From assembly GCA_045636125.1 (NCBI GenBank), contig JAZTWX010000017.1:92830-156829 (forward strand): a DNA stretch of 64,000 bases, given 5' to 3'. The DNA comes from HGM04593 sp045636125. Its GTDB lineage: Bacteria > Bacteroidota > Bacteroidia > Bacteroidales > Bacteroidaceae. The notes beneath the pieces are model-generated. The model did no database searches. It saw nothing but the letters and a program-made list of their open reading frames with translations, and had not been told where the DNA came from. Positions within the stretch are counted from its first letter, which is position 1. Each line of letters opens with the position of its first letter. Positions 54,193-63,613 of the stretch are shown piece by piece. A program made the position numbers and the translations under genes.

Positions 54193-54669
54193 ATGAGAAA
54201 AGCAAAACCAAAAAAACGCGTGGTCCTTCCCGATCCCGTGTACAATGATCAGATGGTATCTAAATTCGTTAACCATTTGATGTATGACGGAAAGAAAAAC
54301 GTTTCATACACAATCTTCTACGGTGCATTGGAGCTCCTCGGTAACAAAATGAAGAACGAGGAAAAGACTCCCATCGAAATCTGGAAACAAGCATTGGAGA
54401 ACATTACTCCCAAAGTAGAGGTTAAGTCTCGTCGTATCGGTGGTGCAACATTCCAGGTGCCCACAGAGATTCGTGCAGACCGCAAAGAGTCAATCTCTAT
54501 GAAGAACATGATCCTTTTCGCTCGCAAACGTGGCGGCAAGTCAATGGCCGAGAAACTCTGCAGCGAGATTATGGACGCTTTCAACAATCAGGGTGGTGCA
54601 TACAAACGTAAAGAGGATATGCATCGTATGGCCGAGGCTAACCGTGCATTTGCACACTTCCGTTTCTAA
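54193..54669 (+). CDS. rpsG: 30S ribosomal protein S7
   Basis: A 158-residue primary 16S rRNA-binding protein that nucleates the 30S head. Typical blocks are MRKAKPKKRVVLPDPVYND, VKSRRIGGATFQVPTEI and the C-terminal KRKEDMHRMAEANRAFAHFR. A start codon directly after AAGAGAAA is consistent with the family N-terminus. fusA follows after 18 bases. Confidence 0.98.
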   Translation: MRKAKPKKRVVLPDPVYNDQMVSKFVNHLMYDGKKNVSYTIFYGALELLGNKMKNEEKTPIEIWKQALENITPKVEVKSRRIGGATFQVPTEIRADRKESISMKNMILFARKRGGKSMAEKLCSEIMDAFNNQGGAYKRKEDMHRMAEANRAFAHFRF

Positions 54670-54687
54670 TCTGAAAAATATACAAAG

Positions 54688-56781
54688 ATGGCTAACGAAT
54701 TAAAATATACACGTAATATCGGTATTAGTGCTCACATCGACGCTGGTAAAACTACCACATCGGAGCGTATCTTGTTCTACACCGGTCTTTCTCACAAAAT
54801 TGGTGAGGTTCACGACGGTGCTGCAACAATGGACTGGATGGAGCAGGAGCAGGAGCGTGGTATCACCATTACCTCGGCTGCTACCACAACATTCTGGAAC
54901 TGGCAGGGTACACAGTACAAGTTCAACCTTATTGACACTCCGGGACACGTTGACTTTACTGCCGAGGTAGAGCGTTCACTCCGTGTTCTCGACGGCGCAA
55001 TCGCTGCTTTCTGTGCAGTAGGTGGCGTTGAGCCTCAGTCAGAGACTGTATGGCGTCAGGCTGACAAGTCCAATGTTCCCCGTATCGCATACGTTAACAA
55101 GATGGACCGTTCGGGTGCAGACTACTTCTCGGTAATGCGTCAGATGAAAGAGATTCTTGGTGCTAACCCCTGTCCTGTTACAATTCCTATTGGTTCAGAG
55201 GAGAAGTTCCTTGGTGTAATCAACCTCATCTCAATGAAGGCTCTCGTTTACAAGGATGGCGCTCTCGACTACACAGTTGAGGAGATTCCCGCAGAGCTCG
55301 TTGACGAGGCTAATCAGTGGCGCGAGCACCTTCTCGAGAAGGCTGCCGACTACGATGAGGAGTTGATGATGAAGGTTCTCGAGGATCCCGAAAGCATCAC
55401 AGAGGAGGAGATCATTGCAGCTATCCGTAAGGGTACACTTGCAATGGAGATTACTCCTATGACTTGCGGTTCTTCATTCAAGAACAAGGGTGTTCAGCCC
55501 CTTCTCGACTTTGTTTGTGCATTCTTGCCTTCGCCTCTCGATACAGCGGCTGTTGAGGGTGTTAACCCCAAAACAGACGAGACAGAGACACGCAAACCCA
55601 GCGAGGATGACAAGACATCGGCTCTCGTGTTCAAAATTGCTACAAACCCCTTCGTTGGCCGCTTGATCTACGTTCGCGTATATTCAGGTAAGCTCGAGTC
55701 GGGTTCATATGTATACGATTCACGTTCAGGTCGCAAAGAGCGCATCTCTCGTATGTTCCAGATGCACTCTAACAAGCAGAACCCCGTTGAGGTTCTCGGC
55801 GCAGGTGATATCGGTGCTGTTATCGGTCTCAAGGATGTTCGTACGGGTGACACACTCTGTGCAGAGGATGCACCCATCGTACTCGAGTCTATGAGCTTCC
55901 CCGATCCCGTTATCTCTATCGCAGTTGAGCCCAAAACTCAGAAAGACCTCGACAAACTCGCTAACGGTCTTGCAAAACTCGCCGAGGAGGATCCTACATT
56001 TACAGTTCGTACAGACGAGCAGTCGGGTCAGACAATCATCTCGGGTATGGGTGAGCTCCACTTGGAGATTATCATCGACCGTTTGAAACGTGAGTTCAAT
56101 GTAGAGTGTAACCAGGGTCGTCCCCAGGTTAGCTACAAGGAGGCTATTACACAGACTGTTCAGGTTGACGAGACCTACAAGAAGCAGACTGGTGGTAAGG
56201 GTAAATATGCTAAGATTCTTGTTGCTGTTGGTCCCGCTGACGCTGATTTCAAAGAGGGTAACCTTCAGTTCGTTAACGAGGTTAAGGGTGGTAACGTTCC
56301 CAAGGAGTTCATCCCCTCGGTACAGAAAGGTTTCCAGACAGCTGTCAAAGCCGGTGTTCTCGCAGGTTACCCCATGGAGTCTTTGAAGGTAACTCTTCTC
56401 GACGGTGGTTTCCACCCCGTAGACTCTGACCAGCTTTCGTTCGAGGTTTGTGCTATCCAGGCATACAAGAACGCTTGCTTGAAGGCTAACCCCGTTCTCT
56501 TGGAGCCCATCATGAAGCTCGAGGTTGTAACACCCGAGGAGAGCATGGGTGATGTAATCGCCGACCTTAACAAACGTCGTGGTCAGGTTGAGGGCTTCGA
56601 GACAAGCCGCACCGGTGCCCGCATCGTTAAGGCTATGGTTCCCCTGTCGGAGATGTTCGGTTACGTTACATCTTTGCGTACCATCACTTCGGGTCGCGCT
56701 ACATCGTCAATGACATACGATCACCACGATCAGGTGAGCGCTTCTTTGACAAAGCAGATCCTCGAAGAGTTGCAGAAGTAA
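54688..56781 (+). CDS. fusA: Elongation factor G
   Basis: A 697-residue translational GTPase that moves tRNA and mRNA through the ribosome. G-domain motifs are complete: AHIDAGKTTT, the RGITITSAATT switch, DTPGHVDF and NKMDRSGAD. Domains II-V follow at normal length, with GMGELHLEII in domain III and the domain IV region GGKGKYAKI. Its place in the str cluster and intact GTPase residues mark it as the housekeeping EF-G rather than the GTPase-deficient paralogue known in some Bacteroides. Confidence 0.97.
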   Translation: MANELKYTRNIGISAHIDAGKTTTSERILFYTGLSHKIGEVHDGAATMDWMEQEQERGITITSAATTTFWNWQGTQYKFNLIDTPGHVDFTAEVERSLRVLDGAIAAFCAVGGVEPQSETVWRQADKSNVPRIAYVNKMDRSGADYFSVMRQMKEILGANPCPVTIPIGSEEKFLGVINLISMKALVYKDGALDYTVEEIPAELVDEANQWREHLLEKAADYDEELMMKVLEDPESITEEEIIAAIRKGTLAMEITPMTCGSSFKNKGVQPLLDFVCAFLPSPLDTAAVEGVNPKTDETETRKPSEDDKTSALVFKIATNPFVGRLIYVRVYSGKLESGSYVYDSRSGRKERISRMFQMHSNKQNPVEVLGAGDIGAVIGLKDVRTGDTLCAEDAPIVLESMSFPDPVISIAVEPKTQKDLDKLANGLAKLAEEDPTFTVRTDEQSGQTIISGMGELHLEIIIDRLKREFNVECNQGRPQVSYKEAITQTVQVDETYKKQTGGKGKYAKILVAVGPADADFKEGNLQFVNEVKGGNVPKEFIPSVQKGFQTAVKAGVLAGYPMESLKVTLLDGGFHPVDSDQLSFEVCAIQAYKNACLKANPVLLEPIMKLEVVTPEESMGDVIADLNKRRGQVEGFETSRTGARIVKAMVPLSEMFGYVTSLRTITSGRATSSMTYDHHDQVSASLTKQILEELQK

Positions 56782-56792
56782 TAAAAAAATAC

Positions 56793-56828
56793 GCCTGCCG
56801 GTTAGCGAATGACTCTTAACCGGCAGGC
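56793..56828 (+). terminator. Hairpin between fusA and rpsJ
   Basis: Perfect 12-bp stem (56793-56804 with 56817-56828) and a 12-base loop. No U-tract follows, so it may be an attenuator, a processing signal or a partial terminator between the str and S10 clusters. No promoter box precedes rpsJ. Confidence 0.45.
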
Positions 56829-56859
56829 AATTATAAATCTATAAACAAAACAAAAGACA

Positions 56860-57165
56860 ATGAGTCAAAAAATTAGAATCAAGCTTAAATCTTACGATCA
56901 CAACTTGGTTGACAAATCGGCCGAGAAGATTGTAAAGACTGTGAAGGCAACAGGCGCTATCGTTAGCGGTCCTATACCCTTGCCTACTCACAAACGTGTT
57001 TTTACAGTGAACCGTTCTACCTTCGTTAACAAGAAGTCACGCGAGCAGTTCCAGTTGTCTTCTTTCAAGAGACTTATCGACATCTACAGCTCTACAGCTA
57101 AGACAGTTGATGCTCTTATGAAGCTCGAGTTGCCCTCAGGAGTTGAGGTTGAGATTAAAGTGTAG
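56860..57165 (+). CDS. rpsJ: 30S ribosomal protein S10
   Basis: A 101-residue 30S head protein, also the NusE antitermination factor. The sequence shows SGPIPLPTHKRVFTVNRS and the start MSQKIRIKLKSYDHNL typical of S10. First gene of the S10 cluster; rplC follows after 40 bases. Confidence 0.98.
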   Translation: MSQKIRIKLKSYDHNLVDKSAEKIVKTVKATGAIVSGPIPLPTHKRVFTVNRSTFVNKKSREQFQLSSFKRLIDIYSSTAKTVDALMKLELPSGVEVEIKV

Positions 57166-57205
57166 TATTTTAAAACAAATTATCAATTTTTTAAATTAAA
57201 CTGAA

Positions 57206-57823
57206 ATGCCAGGATTATTAGGAAAAAAAATCGGAATGATGTCCGTTTTTGGTGCCGATGGTAAAAACATTCCATGCACCGTTATCGAAGCAGGTCCTTG
57301 CGCAGTTACACAGGTGAAGACCATCGAGAAAGATGGCTACGAGGCTGTTCAGGTTGGTTTTGAGGACCAGAAAGAGAGCCGCATAAGCCAGCCCCTCGCA
57401 GGACACTTCAAGAAAGCTGGTGTAGCTCCCAAGAGACACTTGGCCGAGTTCAAAGGTTTTGAGACAGAGCTCAACTTGGGCGATGTTATCACAGTAGATC
57501 TTTTCGCTAACACCTCTTATGTAACAATAACAGGTACTTCTAAGGGAAAAGGTTTCCAGGGTGTTGTTAAACGCCACAATTTCGGTGGTGTAGGTCAGGC
57601 TACTCACGGTCAGCACAACCGCGCTCGCAAGCCGGGTTCAATCGGTGCTTGTTCTTACCCTGCAAAGGTATTCAAAGGCCTCCGCATGGGTGGACAGATG
57701 GGTAATGCACGTGTTACTACACACAACCTTCAAGTGTTAAAAGTTATCCCTGAGCACAACCTCTTGGTTATCAAAGGTTCGGTTCCAGGTTACAATGGTT
57801 CAATCGTAATAATTGAAAAGTAA
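57206..57823 (+). CDS. rplC: 50S ribosomal protein L3
   Basis: A 205-residue early-assembly 50S protein reaching the peptidyl-transferase centre. The loop FGGVGQATHGQHNRARKPGS contains the glutamine that is a methylation site in E. coli L3. Its stop shares one base with the rplD start. Confidence 0.98.
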   Translation: MPGLLGKKIGMMSVFGADGKNIPCTVIEAGPCAVTQVKTIEKDGYEAVQVGFEDQKESRISQPLAGHFKKAGVAPKRHLAEFKGFETELNLGDVITVDLFANTSYVTITGTSKGKGFQGVVKRHNFGGVGQATHGQHNRARKPGSIGACSYPAKVFKGLRMGGQMGNARVTTHNLQVLKVIPEHNLLVIKGSVPGYNGSIVIIEK

Positions 57824-58461
57824 TGGAAGTCAGCGTATTAAATATTAAGGGTGAAAACACCGGAAGAAAGGTTACGTTAGACGAATCAATCTTCGGCATC
57901 GAGCCTAACGAGCACGTAGTATACATGGCCGTTAGACAGTATCTCGCTGCACAGCGTCAGGGAACTCATAAATCGAAAGAGAGAAGCGAAATCTCAGGTT
58001 CAACACGTAAGCTCGGTCGTCAGAAGGGCGGCGGTGGCGCACGTCGTGGTGATATCAACTCACCTCTGTTGGTAGGTGGTGCTCGTGTATTCGGTCCCAC
58101 ACCCCGTGATTATAACTTCAAACTTAACAAGAAAGTTAAGCAGCTTGCTCGCAAGTCGGCTCTTTCGCAGAAGGCCATCGATAATGCTATTATCGTGGTT
58201 GAAGATTTCAATTTCGAGGCTCCTAGCACAAAAGCATTTGTTGAGATGTTAAATAAACTTAATGTTTCTGAAAAGAAGCAATTGTTCGTTTTGCCATCTA
58301 GCAATAAATGTGTATATTTGTCAGCTCGTAATTTGAAGGGCACACAGGTTGCAATTGCTTCGGACATAAATACCTATGGTATTATGAATGCCGAAGTTAT
58401 GGTTGTGACTGAAAGCTCTCTCGAAGTTATTAATAACACATTAGCTAAAAAGGAGGCGTAA
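57823..58461 (+). CDS. rplD: 50S ribosomal protein L4
   Basis: A 212-residue protein lining the exit tunnel; in enterobacteria it also autoregulates the S10 operon. The tunnel loop STRKLGRQKGGGGARRGD is present. It overlaps rplC by one base; rplW follows after 3 bases. Confidence 0.97.
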   Translation: MEVSVLNIKGENTGRKVTLDESIFGIEPNEHVVYMAVRQYLAAQRQGTHKSKERSEISGSTRKLGRQKGGGGARRGDINSPLLVGGARVFGPTPRDYNFKLNKKVKQLARKSALSQKAIDNAIIVVEDFNFEAPSTKAFVEMLNKLNVSEKKQLFVLPSSNKCVYLSARNLKGTQVAIASDINTYGIMNAEVMVVTESSLEVINNTLAKKEA

Positions 58462-58464
58462 ACA

Positions 58465-58755
58465 ATGGGAGTATTGATTAAACCTATAGTCACAGAGAAG
58501 ATGACTAACATCACCGACAAGTTTAATCGTTTCGGATTTCTTGTTCGTCCCGAAGCTAACAAGTTGGTAATTAAGAAAGAGATAGAGGCGTTGTACAATG
58601 TAACAGTAGTAGACGTTAACACAATGAACTACTCAGGCAAAAACAAGAGCCGTTACACAAAAGCAGGCTTTGTGAAAGGCCGTACAAACGCTGTTAAAAA
58701 GGCTATCGTCACATTGAAAGAGGGCGATACTATTGATTTTTATAGTAACATTTAA
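58465..58755 (+). CDS. rplW: 50S ribosomal protein L23
   Basis: A 96-residue exit-site protein that docks SRP and trigger factor. MGVLIKPIVTEKMT and VRPEANKLVIKKEIEALY are the family signature. Between rplD (3 bases) and rplB (5 bases). Confidence 0.97.
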   Translation: MGVLIKPIVTEKMTNITDKFNRFGFLVRPEANKLVIKKEIEALYNVTVVDVNTMNYSGKNKSRYTKAGFVKGRTNAVKKAIVTLKEGDTIDFYSNI

Positions 58756-58760
58756 TAAAG

Positions 58761-59585
58761 ATGGCAGTACGTAAATTTAAGCCTACAACACCGGGCCAAA
58801 GACATAAGATTATTGGTACCTTTGAAGAGATCACTGCTACGGTACCAGAGAAATCGCTTGTAACCGGCAAACGTTCAACCGGCGGTCGTAACAACACCGG
58901 TAAGATGACTATGCGCTACAGAGGTGGTGGTCACAAACGTAAATTCAGATTTATCGATTTCAAGCGTAATAAAGATGGAATTCCCGCTACAGTAAAGAGC
59001 ATCGAGTACGATCCTAACCGTTCGGCTCGTATCGCTTTGTTGTATTACGCTGATGGCGAGAAGAGTTATATAATTGCTCCTAATGGTTTGGAGGTTGGCG
59101 CAGTTTTGATGTCAGGTGCTGATGCTGCTCCCGAGTTGGGTAACACACTTCCTTTGAAGTCAATTCCCATCGGTACAGTTGTTCACAACATCGAGCTTCG
59201 TCCCGGTCAGGGCGCAATCCTTGTTCGCTCGGCTGGTAACTTTGCACAGATCGTTTCTCGTGACGAGAACTACTGTGTTATCAAATTGCCTTCAGGAGAG
59301 GTTCGTCGTATCTTGGGTACTTGCCGTGCTACTATCGGTACAGTAGGTAACTCAGACCACGCTTTGGAATGCTCGGGTAAAGCCGGTCGTTCACGTTGGT
59401 TCGGTCGTCGTCCTCACAACCGTGGTGTTGTTATGAACCCCGTAGATCACCCCATGGGTGGTGGTGAAGGTCGTGCTTCCGGAGGTCACCCCAGATCTCG
59501 CAAGGGCTTGTACGCTAAGGGTCTCAAGACTCGTGCGCCCAAGAAGCAGTCTAACAAGTACATTATTGAGAGAAGAAAGAAGTAA
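58761..59585 (+). CDS. rplB: 50S ribosomal protein L2
   Basis: A 274-residue 23S rRNA-binding protein needed for subunit joining and peptidyl-transferase activity. The C-terminal MNPVDHPMGGGEGRASGG contains the conserved histidine. RNA-binding domain and length are normal. Confidence 0.98.
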   Translation: MAVRKFKPTTPGQRHKIIGTFEEITATVPEKSLVTGKRSTGGRNNTGKMTMRYRGGGHKRKFRFIDFKRNKDGIPATVKSIEYDPNRSARIALLYYADGEKSYIIAPNGLEVGAVLMSGADAAPELGNTLPLKSIPIGTVVHNIELRPGQGAILVRSAGNFAQIVSRDENYCVIKLPSGEVRRILGTCRATIGTVGNSDHALECSGKAGRSRWFGRRPHNRGVVMNPVDHPMGGGEGRASGGHPRSRKGLYAKGLKTRAPKKQSNKYIIERRKK

Positions 59586-59609
59586 TAATAAGGAAATTTT
59601 TGAATTAAT

Positions 59610-59879
59610 ATGAGTCGTTCATTAAAAAAAGGTCCATATATCAATGTCAAGTTGGAGAACAAGGTGCTTGCCATGAACGAGAGCGGTAAGAAATCGGTCA
59701 TCAAGTCTTGGGCTCGTGCTTCTATGATTTCTCCCGATTTTGTGGGACACACTATAGCTGTTCATAACGGTAATAAATTTATCCCTGTTTACGTTACTGA
59801 GAATATGGTTGGTCACAAGCTAGGAGAGTTTGCTCCTACTCGTACTTTCCGCGGTCACTCAGGTAACCGTAAGAAATAA
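59610..59879 (+). CDS. rpsS: 30S ribosomal protein S19
   Basis: An 89-residue 30S head protein. MSRSLKKGPYINVKLENK and GHKLGEFAPTRTFRGHSG are diagnostic. 24 bases after rplB and 37 before rplV. Confidence 0.98.
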   Translation: MSRSLKKGPYINVKLENKVLAMNESGKKSVIKSWARASMISPDFVGHTIAVHNGNKFIPVYVTENMVGHKLGEFAPTRTFRGHSGNRKK

Positions 59880-59916
59880 CAGGTTATTTTCAAATTGAAT
59901 TAAATAAAATATAATA

Positions 59917-60351
59917 ATGGGAGCAAGAAAAAAAATAGCTGCTGACAAAAGAAAAGAGGCTCGTAAAAGCCTTTATTTCGCCAGTGCAAAGGATATCCCC
60001 TCATCACCCCGTAAGATGCGCTTGGTAGCGGATATGGTACGTGGTATGGAGGTTGGCCGCGCATTGGGTGTCTTGAAATTCTCCACAAAGGCTGCTTCGA
60101 ACAACGTTGAGAAACTGTTGCGTTCGGCAATAGCAAACTGGGAGCAGAAAAACGAGCGCAAAGCTGAGAATGGCGAGCTCTACATCTCACAGATCTTTGT
60201 AGATGAGGCACGTACATTGTACCGTATGCGTCCTGCACCTCAGGGTCGCGGATACAGAATTCGCAAGCGTTCCAACCACGTTACAATCTACGTGGATACC
60301 AAAGTAAATAATGACAATAAAAAAGTAGAAAGCAATGGGACAGAAGGTTAA
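59917..60351 (+). CDS. rplV: 50S ribosomal protein L22
   Basis: A 144-residue tunnel protein. SPRKMRLVADMVRG opens the globular domain, and RMRPAPQGRGYRIRKRSNH is the extended loop affected in macrolide resistance; it looks wild-type. The last 17 bases overlap rpsC. A basic N-terminal extension precedes the core. Confidence 0.97.
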   Translation: MGARKKIAADKRKEARKSLYFASAKDIPSSPRKMRLVADMVRGMEVGRALGVLKFSTKAASNNVEKLLRSAIANWEQKNERKAENGELYISQIFVDEARTLYRMRPAPQGRGYRIRKRSNHVTIYVDTKVNNDNKKVESNGTEG

Positions 60352-61063
60352 TCCAATTAGTAATCGATTAGGCATCATCCGCGGATGGGATTCCAACTGG
60401 TACGGTGGCAAAAACTACGGTGACGAATTGGTTGAAGATTCAAAAATCAGAAAATACCTTAACGTACGTTTGGCTAAAGCCAGCGTTTCGAAAATTGTCA
60501 TCGAGCGTACTTTGAAACTTGTTACAATTACCGTATGTACCGCTAAGCCCGGTATCATCATCGGTAAAGGTGGTCAGGAAGTTGACAAACTTAAAGAGGA
60601 GTTGAAGAAGATCACCGACAAGGAGATACAAATTAATATTTTTGAAGTTAAAAAGCCTGAGCTTGACGCAAACATCGTTGCTAACAATATTGCTCGCCAG
60701 GTAGAGGGTAAAATCGCTTACCGTCGCGCTATCAAAACTGCAATTGCTAGCACAATGCGTTTGGGTGCCGAGGGTATCAAAATCCAGATCTCTGGTCGTT
60801 TGAATGGTGCCGAGATGGCTCGTTCAGAGATGTACAAAGAGGGACGTACTCCCCTTCACACATTCCGCGCCGACATCGACTACTGCCAGGCTGAGGCTCT
60901 GACAAAGGTTGGTATCTTGGGTATCAAGGTTTGGATTTGCCGTGGTGAGGTTTACGGTAAGAGAGATCTCGCTCCTAACTTTACACAGAGCAAGGAGAGC
61001 GGTTTCAACAACAACCAGGCTGGCGGAAGAAACTTCAAACGTAAGAAAAACAACAATCGCTAA
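60335..61063 (+). CDS. rpsC: 30S ribosomal protein S3
   Basis: A 242-residue protein at the mRNA entry site. The KH domain has PGIIIGKGGQEVDKLKEEL. The C-terminal tail is basic and Asn-rich. It begins inside the end of rplV (17-base overlap), so the two are translationally coupled. Confidence 0.98.
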   Translation: MGQKVNPISNRLGIIRGWDSNWYGGKNYGDELVEDSKIRKYLNVRLAKASVSKIVIERTLKLVTITVCTAKPGIIIGKGGQEVDKLKEELKKITDKEIQINIFEVKKPELDANIVANNIARQVEGKIAYRRAIKTAIASTMRLGAEGIKIQISGRLNGAEMARSEMYKEGRTPLHTFRADIDYCQAEALTKVGILGIKVWICRGEVYGKRDLAPNFTQSKESGFNNNQAGGRNFKRKKNNNR

Positions 61064-61083
61064 CGAATTGAATTTCAAGAATT

Positions 61084-61512
61084 ATGTTACAGCCTAAAAA
61101 GACAAAATATAGAAGAGTGCAGCACGGTGTGCAGAAAGGTTTCGCTCAGAGAGGAAACCAGCTCGCATTCGGTTCTTTCGGAATCAAGTGTTTGCAGTAC
61201 AAATGGTTAAACGGCCGTCAGATTGAGGCAGCCCGTATCGCGGTAACTCGTTACATGCAGCGTCAGGGCCAGATCTGGATCCGTATTTTCCCCGATAAAC
61301 CTATCACTCGCAAGCCTGCCGACGTACGTATGGGTAAGGGTAAGGGAGATCCCGAAGGTTTTGTATTCCCCGTTACACCGGGCCGTATATTGATTGAGGT
61401 AGAGGGAGTTTCATACGAAATTGCAAAAGAGGCTTTGCGTCTCGCAGCTCAAAAACTTCCTGTTACAACTAAATTTATTGTTAGACGCGATTACGATTTT
61501 AACCAGGCATAA
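61084..61512 (+). CDS. rplP: 50S ribosomal protein L16
   Basis: A 142-residue protein that helps position A-site tRNA. MLQPKKTKYRRVQHG and VRMGKGKGDPEGFVFPV are the family hallmarks. 20 bases after rpsC and 2 before rpmC. Confidence 0.98.
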   Translation: MLQPKKTKYRRVQHGVQKGFAQRGNQLAFGSFGIKCLQYKWLNGRQIEAARIAVTRYMQRQGQIWIRIFPDKPITRKPADVRMGKGKGDPEGFVFPVTPGRILIEVEGVSYEIAKEALRLAAQKLPVTTKFIVRRDYDFNQA

Positions 61513-61514
61513 TT

Positions 61515-61709
61515 ATGAAAATAGCAGAAATCAAAGAGCTCGCTACCAAGGAGCTGCAAGAAAGAATTGAGGCTGATGTTACTCGTTATGCCCAAATGAA
61601 GCTTAATCACGCAATCTCACCGTTGGAGAACCCCATGCAGTTGAAGAGTCTTCGTCGTGACATTGCACGTATGAAGAGTGAGTTGCGCTCTCGCGAATTA
61701 AATAAATAA
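61515..61709 (+). CDS. rpmC: 50S ribosomal protein L29
   Basis: A 64-residue helical hairpin protein near the exit tunnel. MKIAEIKELATKELQERI and LKSLRRDIARMKSELRSRE fit L29. Tightly packed between rplP (2 bases) and rpsQ (9 bases). Confidence 0.95.
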   Translation: MKIAEIKELATKELQERIEADVTRYAQMKLNHAISPLENPMQLKSLRRDIARMKSELRSRELNK

Positions 61710-61718
61710 TAAAGACTT

Positions 61719-61976
61719 ATGGAAGTTAGAAATTTAAGAAAAGAGCGTACCGGTATTGTGTTGAGCACAAAGATGGACAAGACAATCACCGTTGCTGCCA
61801 AATTCAAAGAGAAACACCCCATCTACGGTAAATTCGTGAGCAGAACAAAGAAATATCACGTACACGATGAGAAGAACGAGTGCTCAGTAGGCGATACAGT
61901 TCGCATTATGGAGACCCGTCCTTTGAGCAAGACTAAGAGATGGAGATTAGTAGAAATCATCGAAAAAGTTAAGTAA
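61719..61976 (+). CDS. rpsQ: 30S ribosomal protein S17
   Basis: An 85-residue OB-fold protein binding the 5' domain of 16S rRNA. KERTGIVLSTKMDKTITVA and the end block METRPLSKTKRWRLVEI are diagnostic. rplN begins after 2 bases. Confidence 0.98.
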   Translation: MEVRNLRKERTGIVLSTKMDKTITVAAKFKEKHPIYGKFVSRTKKYHVHDEKNECSVGDTVRIMETRPLSKTKRWRLVEIIEKVK

Positions 61977-61978
61977 TT

Positions 61979-62347
61979 ATGATACAAGTTGAATCTAGAC
62001 TTACAGTATGTGACAATAGCGGTGCTAAGGAGGCTCTCTGCATTCGTGTACTCGGAGGTACCCGTCGTCGCTATGCTTCTGTAGGGGATGTAATCGTTGT
62101 CGCTGTAAAAAGCGTCATCCCCTCAAGCGATATGAAGAAGGGAGCTGTTTCAAAGGCTCTTATTGTTCGTACCAAGAAAGAAGTTCGTCGTCAGGATGGT
62201 TCATATATCCGTTTCGATGACAACGCTTGCATTCTGCTTAATAATGCCGGCGAAATGCGCGGTAGCCGTATCTTCGGCCCCGTAGCACGCGAGCTTCGTG
62301 CAACAGACTATACAAAAGTTGTATCACTGGCACCCGAGGTACTTTAA
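61979..62347 (+). CDS. rplN: 50S ribosomal protein L14
   Basis: A 122-residue intersubunit-bridge protein. MIQVESRLTVCDNSGAKE and the C-terminal GPVARELRATDYTKVVSLAPE match the family. Start of the spc-type gene order (L14-L24-L5-S14-S8). Confidence 0.98.
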   Translation: MIQVESRLTVCDNSGAKEALCIRVLGGTRRRYASVGDVIVVAVKSVIPSSDMKKGAVSKALIVRTKKEVRRQDGSYIRFDDNACILLNNAGEMRGSRIFGPVARELRATDYTKVVSLAPEVL

Positions 62348-62366
62348 TTATTAAATTTTTGAAGTA

Positions 62367-62684
62367 ATGAAGAAATTACATATCAAGAAAGGTGATATGG
62401 TCATCGTAAACTCAGGCGAGGACAAGGGCAAGACCGGTAAGGTGTTGCAGGTAATCGTTGAGAAGGACCGTGCCATCGTAGAAGGCGTTAACATGGTTTC
62501 AAAGAGCACGAAACCCAGCGCAAAGAATCCTCATGGAGGTATTGTAAAACAAGAAGCTTCAATCCACGTGTCAAACCTCAACTTGGTTGATCCCAAGAGC
62601 GGTAAGGCAACTCGCACCGGCCGTAAGGTTAATGCAGACGGTAAGAAGGATCGTTATGCTAAAAAATCAGGAGAGGAGATTTAA
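62367..62684 (+). CDS. rplX: 50S ribosomal protein L24
   Basis: A 105-residue assembly initiator. The KOW motif is at the N-terminus (KKGDMVIVNSGEDKGKTGKV). VEGVNMVSKSTKPSAKNPHG follows. rplE begins 2 bases after the stop. Confidence 0.97.
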   Translation: MKKLHIKKGDMVIVNSGEDKGKTGKVLQVIVEKDRAIVEGVNMVSKSTKPSAKNPHGGIVKQEASIHVSNLNLVDPKSGKATRTGRKVNADGKKDRYAKKSGEEI

Positions 62685-62686
62685 AA

Positions 62687-63241
62687 ATGAGTAATACAGC
62701 TAGCCTTAAAAAAGAATATGCCGAGCGTATTGCTCCGGCATTGATGAAGCAGTTCAACTATTCATCGCCCATGCAGGTACCTGTGTTGAAGAAAATCGTT
62801 ATCAACGAGGGTCTCGGCGCAGCTACACAGGACAAGAAGATCATCGATGTTGCAATCAACGAGATTACAGCCATCACCGGTCAGAAAGCAGTTGCAACCG
62901 TTTCACGCAAGGATATTTCAAACTTCAAGTTGCGTAAGAAAATGCCTATCGGCGTTATGGTAACTCTTCGTCGCGAGCGCATGTATGAGTTCTTGGAGCG
63001 TTTGGTTCGCGTGGCTTTGCCCCGTATCCGCGACTTCAAGGGTATCGAGAGCAAGTTCGACGGTAGCGGTAACTACTCTTTGGGTATCAAGGAGCAGATT
63101 ATCTTCCCCGAGATCAACATCGATAACATTATGCGTCTCAACGGTATGAACATCACATTTGTTACTACCGCCAAGACCGATGAGGAGGGTTACGCTCTTT
63201 TGAAGGAGTTTGGTCTACCTTTTAAAAACGCTAAAAATTAA
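62687..63241 (+). CDS. rplE: 50S ribosomal protein L5
   Basis: A 184-residue 5S rRNA-binding protein of the central protuberance. VLKKIVINEGLGAATQDKK, RKKMPIGVMVTLRRERMYEF and NGMNITFVTTAKTDEE identify it. 9 bases before rpsN. Confidence 0.98.
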   Translation: MSNTASLKKEYAERIAPALMKQFNYSSPMQVPVLKKIVINEGLGAATQDKKIIDVAINEITAITGQKAVATVSRKDISNFKLRKKMPIGVMVTLRRERMYEFLERLVRVALPRIRDFKGIESKFDGSGNYSLGIKEQIIFPEINIDNIMRLNGMNITFVTTAKTDEEGYALLKEFGLPFKNAKN

Positions 63242-63250
63242 TTATAGACT

Positions 63251-63550
63251 ATGGCAAAAGAATCAATGAAGGCTCGTGAGGTTAAGCGAGCAAAATTGAC
63301 AAAGAAATATGCTGCTAAGCGTGAGGCTTTGAAGAAGATCGTTAACAGCGGTACTCCCGAAGAGGCTTACGAGGCTGCACGCAAGTTGCAGGAGTTGCCT
63401 TTGAACTCAAACCCCATCCGCATGCACAACCGTTGCAAGCTCACTGGTCGTCCCAAAGGTTACATCCGTCTTTTCGGTATCTCACGTATCCAGTTCCGTG
63501 AGATGGCATCACAGGGTCTTATCCCCGGTGTTAAGAAAGCAAGTTGGTAA
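63251..63550 (+). CDS. rpsN: 30S ribosomal protein S14 (zinc-independent form)
   Basis: A 99-residue 30S head protein of the longer type that lacks the two CxxC zinc motifs (a single Cys, in MHNRCKLTGRPKGYIR). LFGISRIQFREMASQG and the terminal KKASW are typical. 63 bases separate it from rpsH, with a small TCAGG/CCTGA hairpin at 63579-63593. Confidence 0.98.
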   Translation: MAKESMKAREVKRAKLTKKYAAKREALKKIVNSGTPEEAYEAARKLQELPLNSNPIRMHNRCKLTGRPKGYIRLFGISRIQFREMASQGLIPGVKKASW

Positions 63551-63613
63551 AATTTTTGAGTGTTTAATATAAATATTGTCAGGGAAGTCCTGATTAATTT
63601 AAAATTAAATTTT

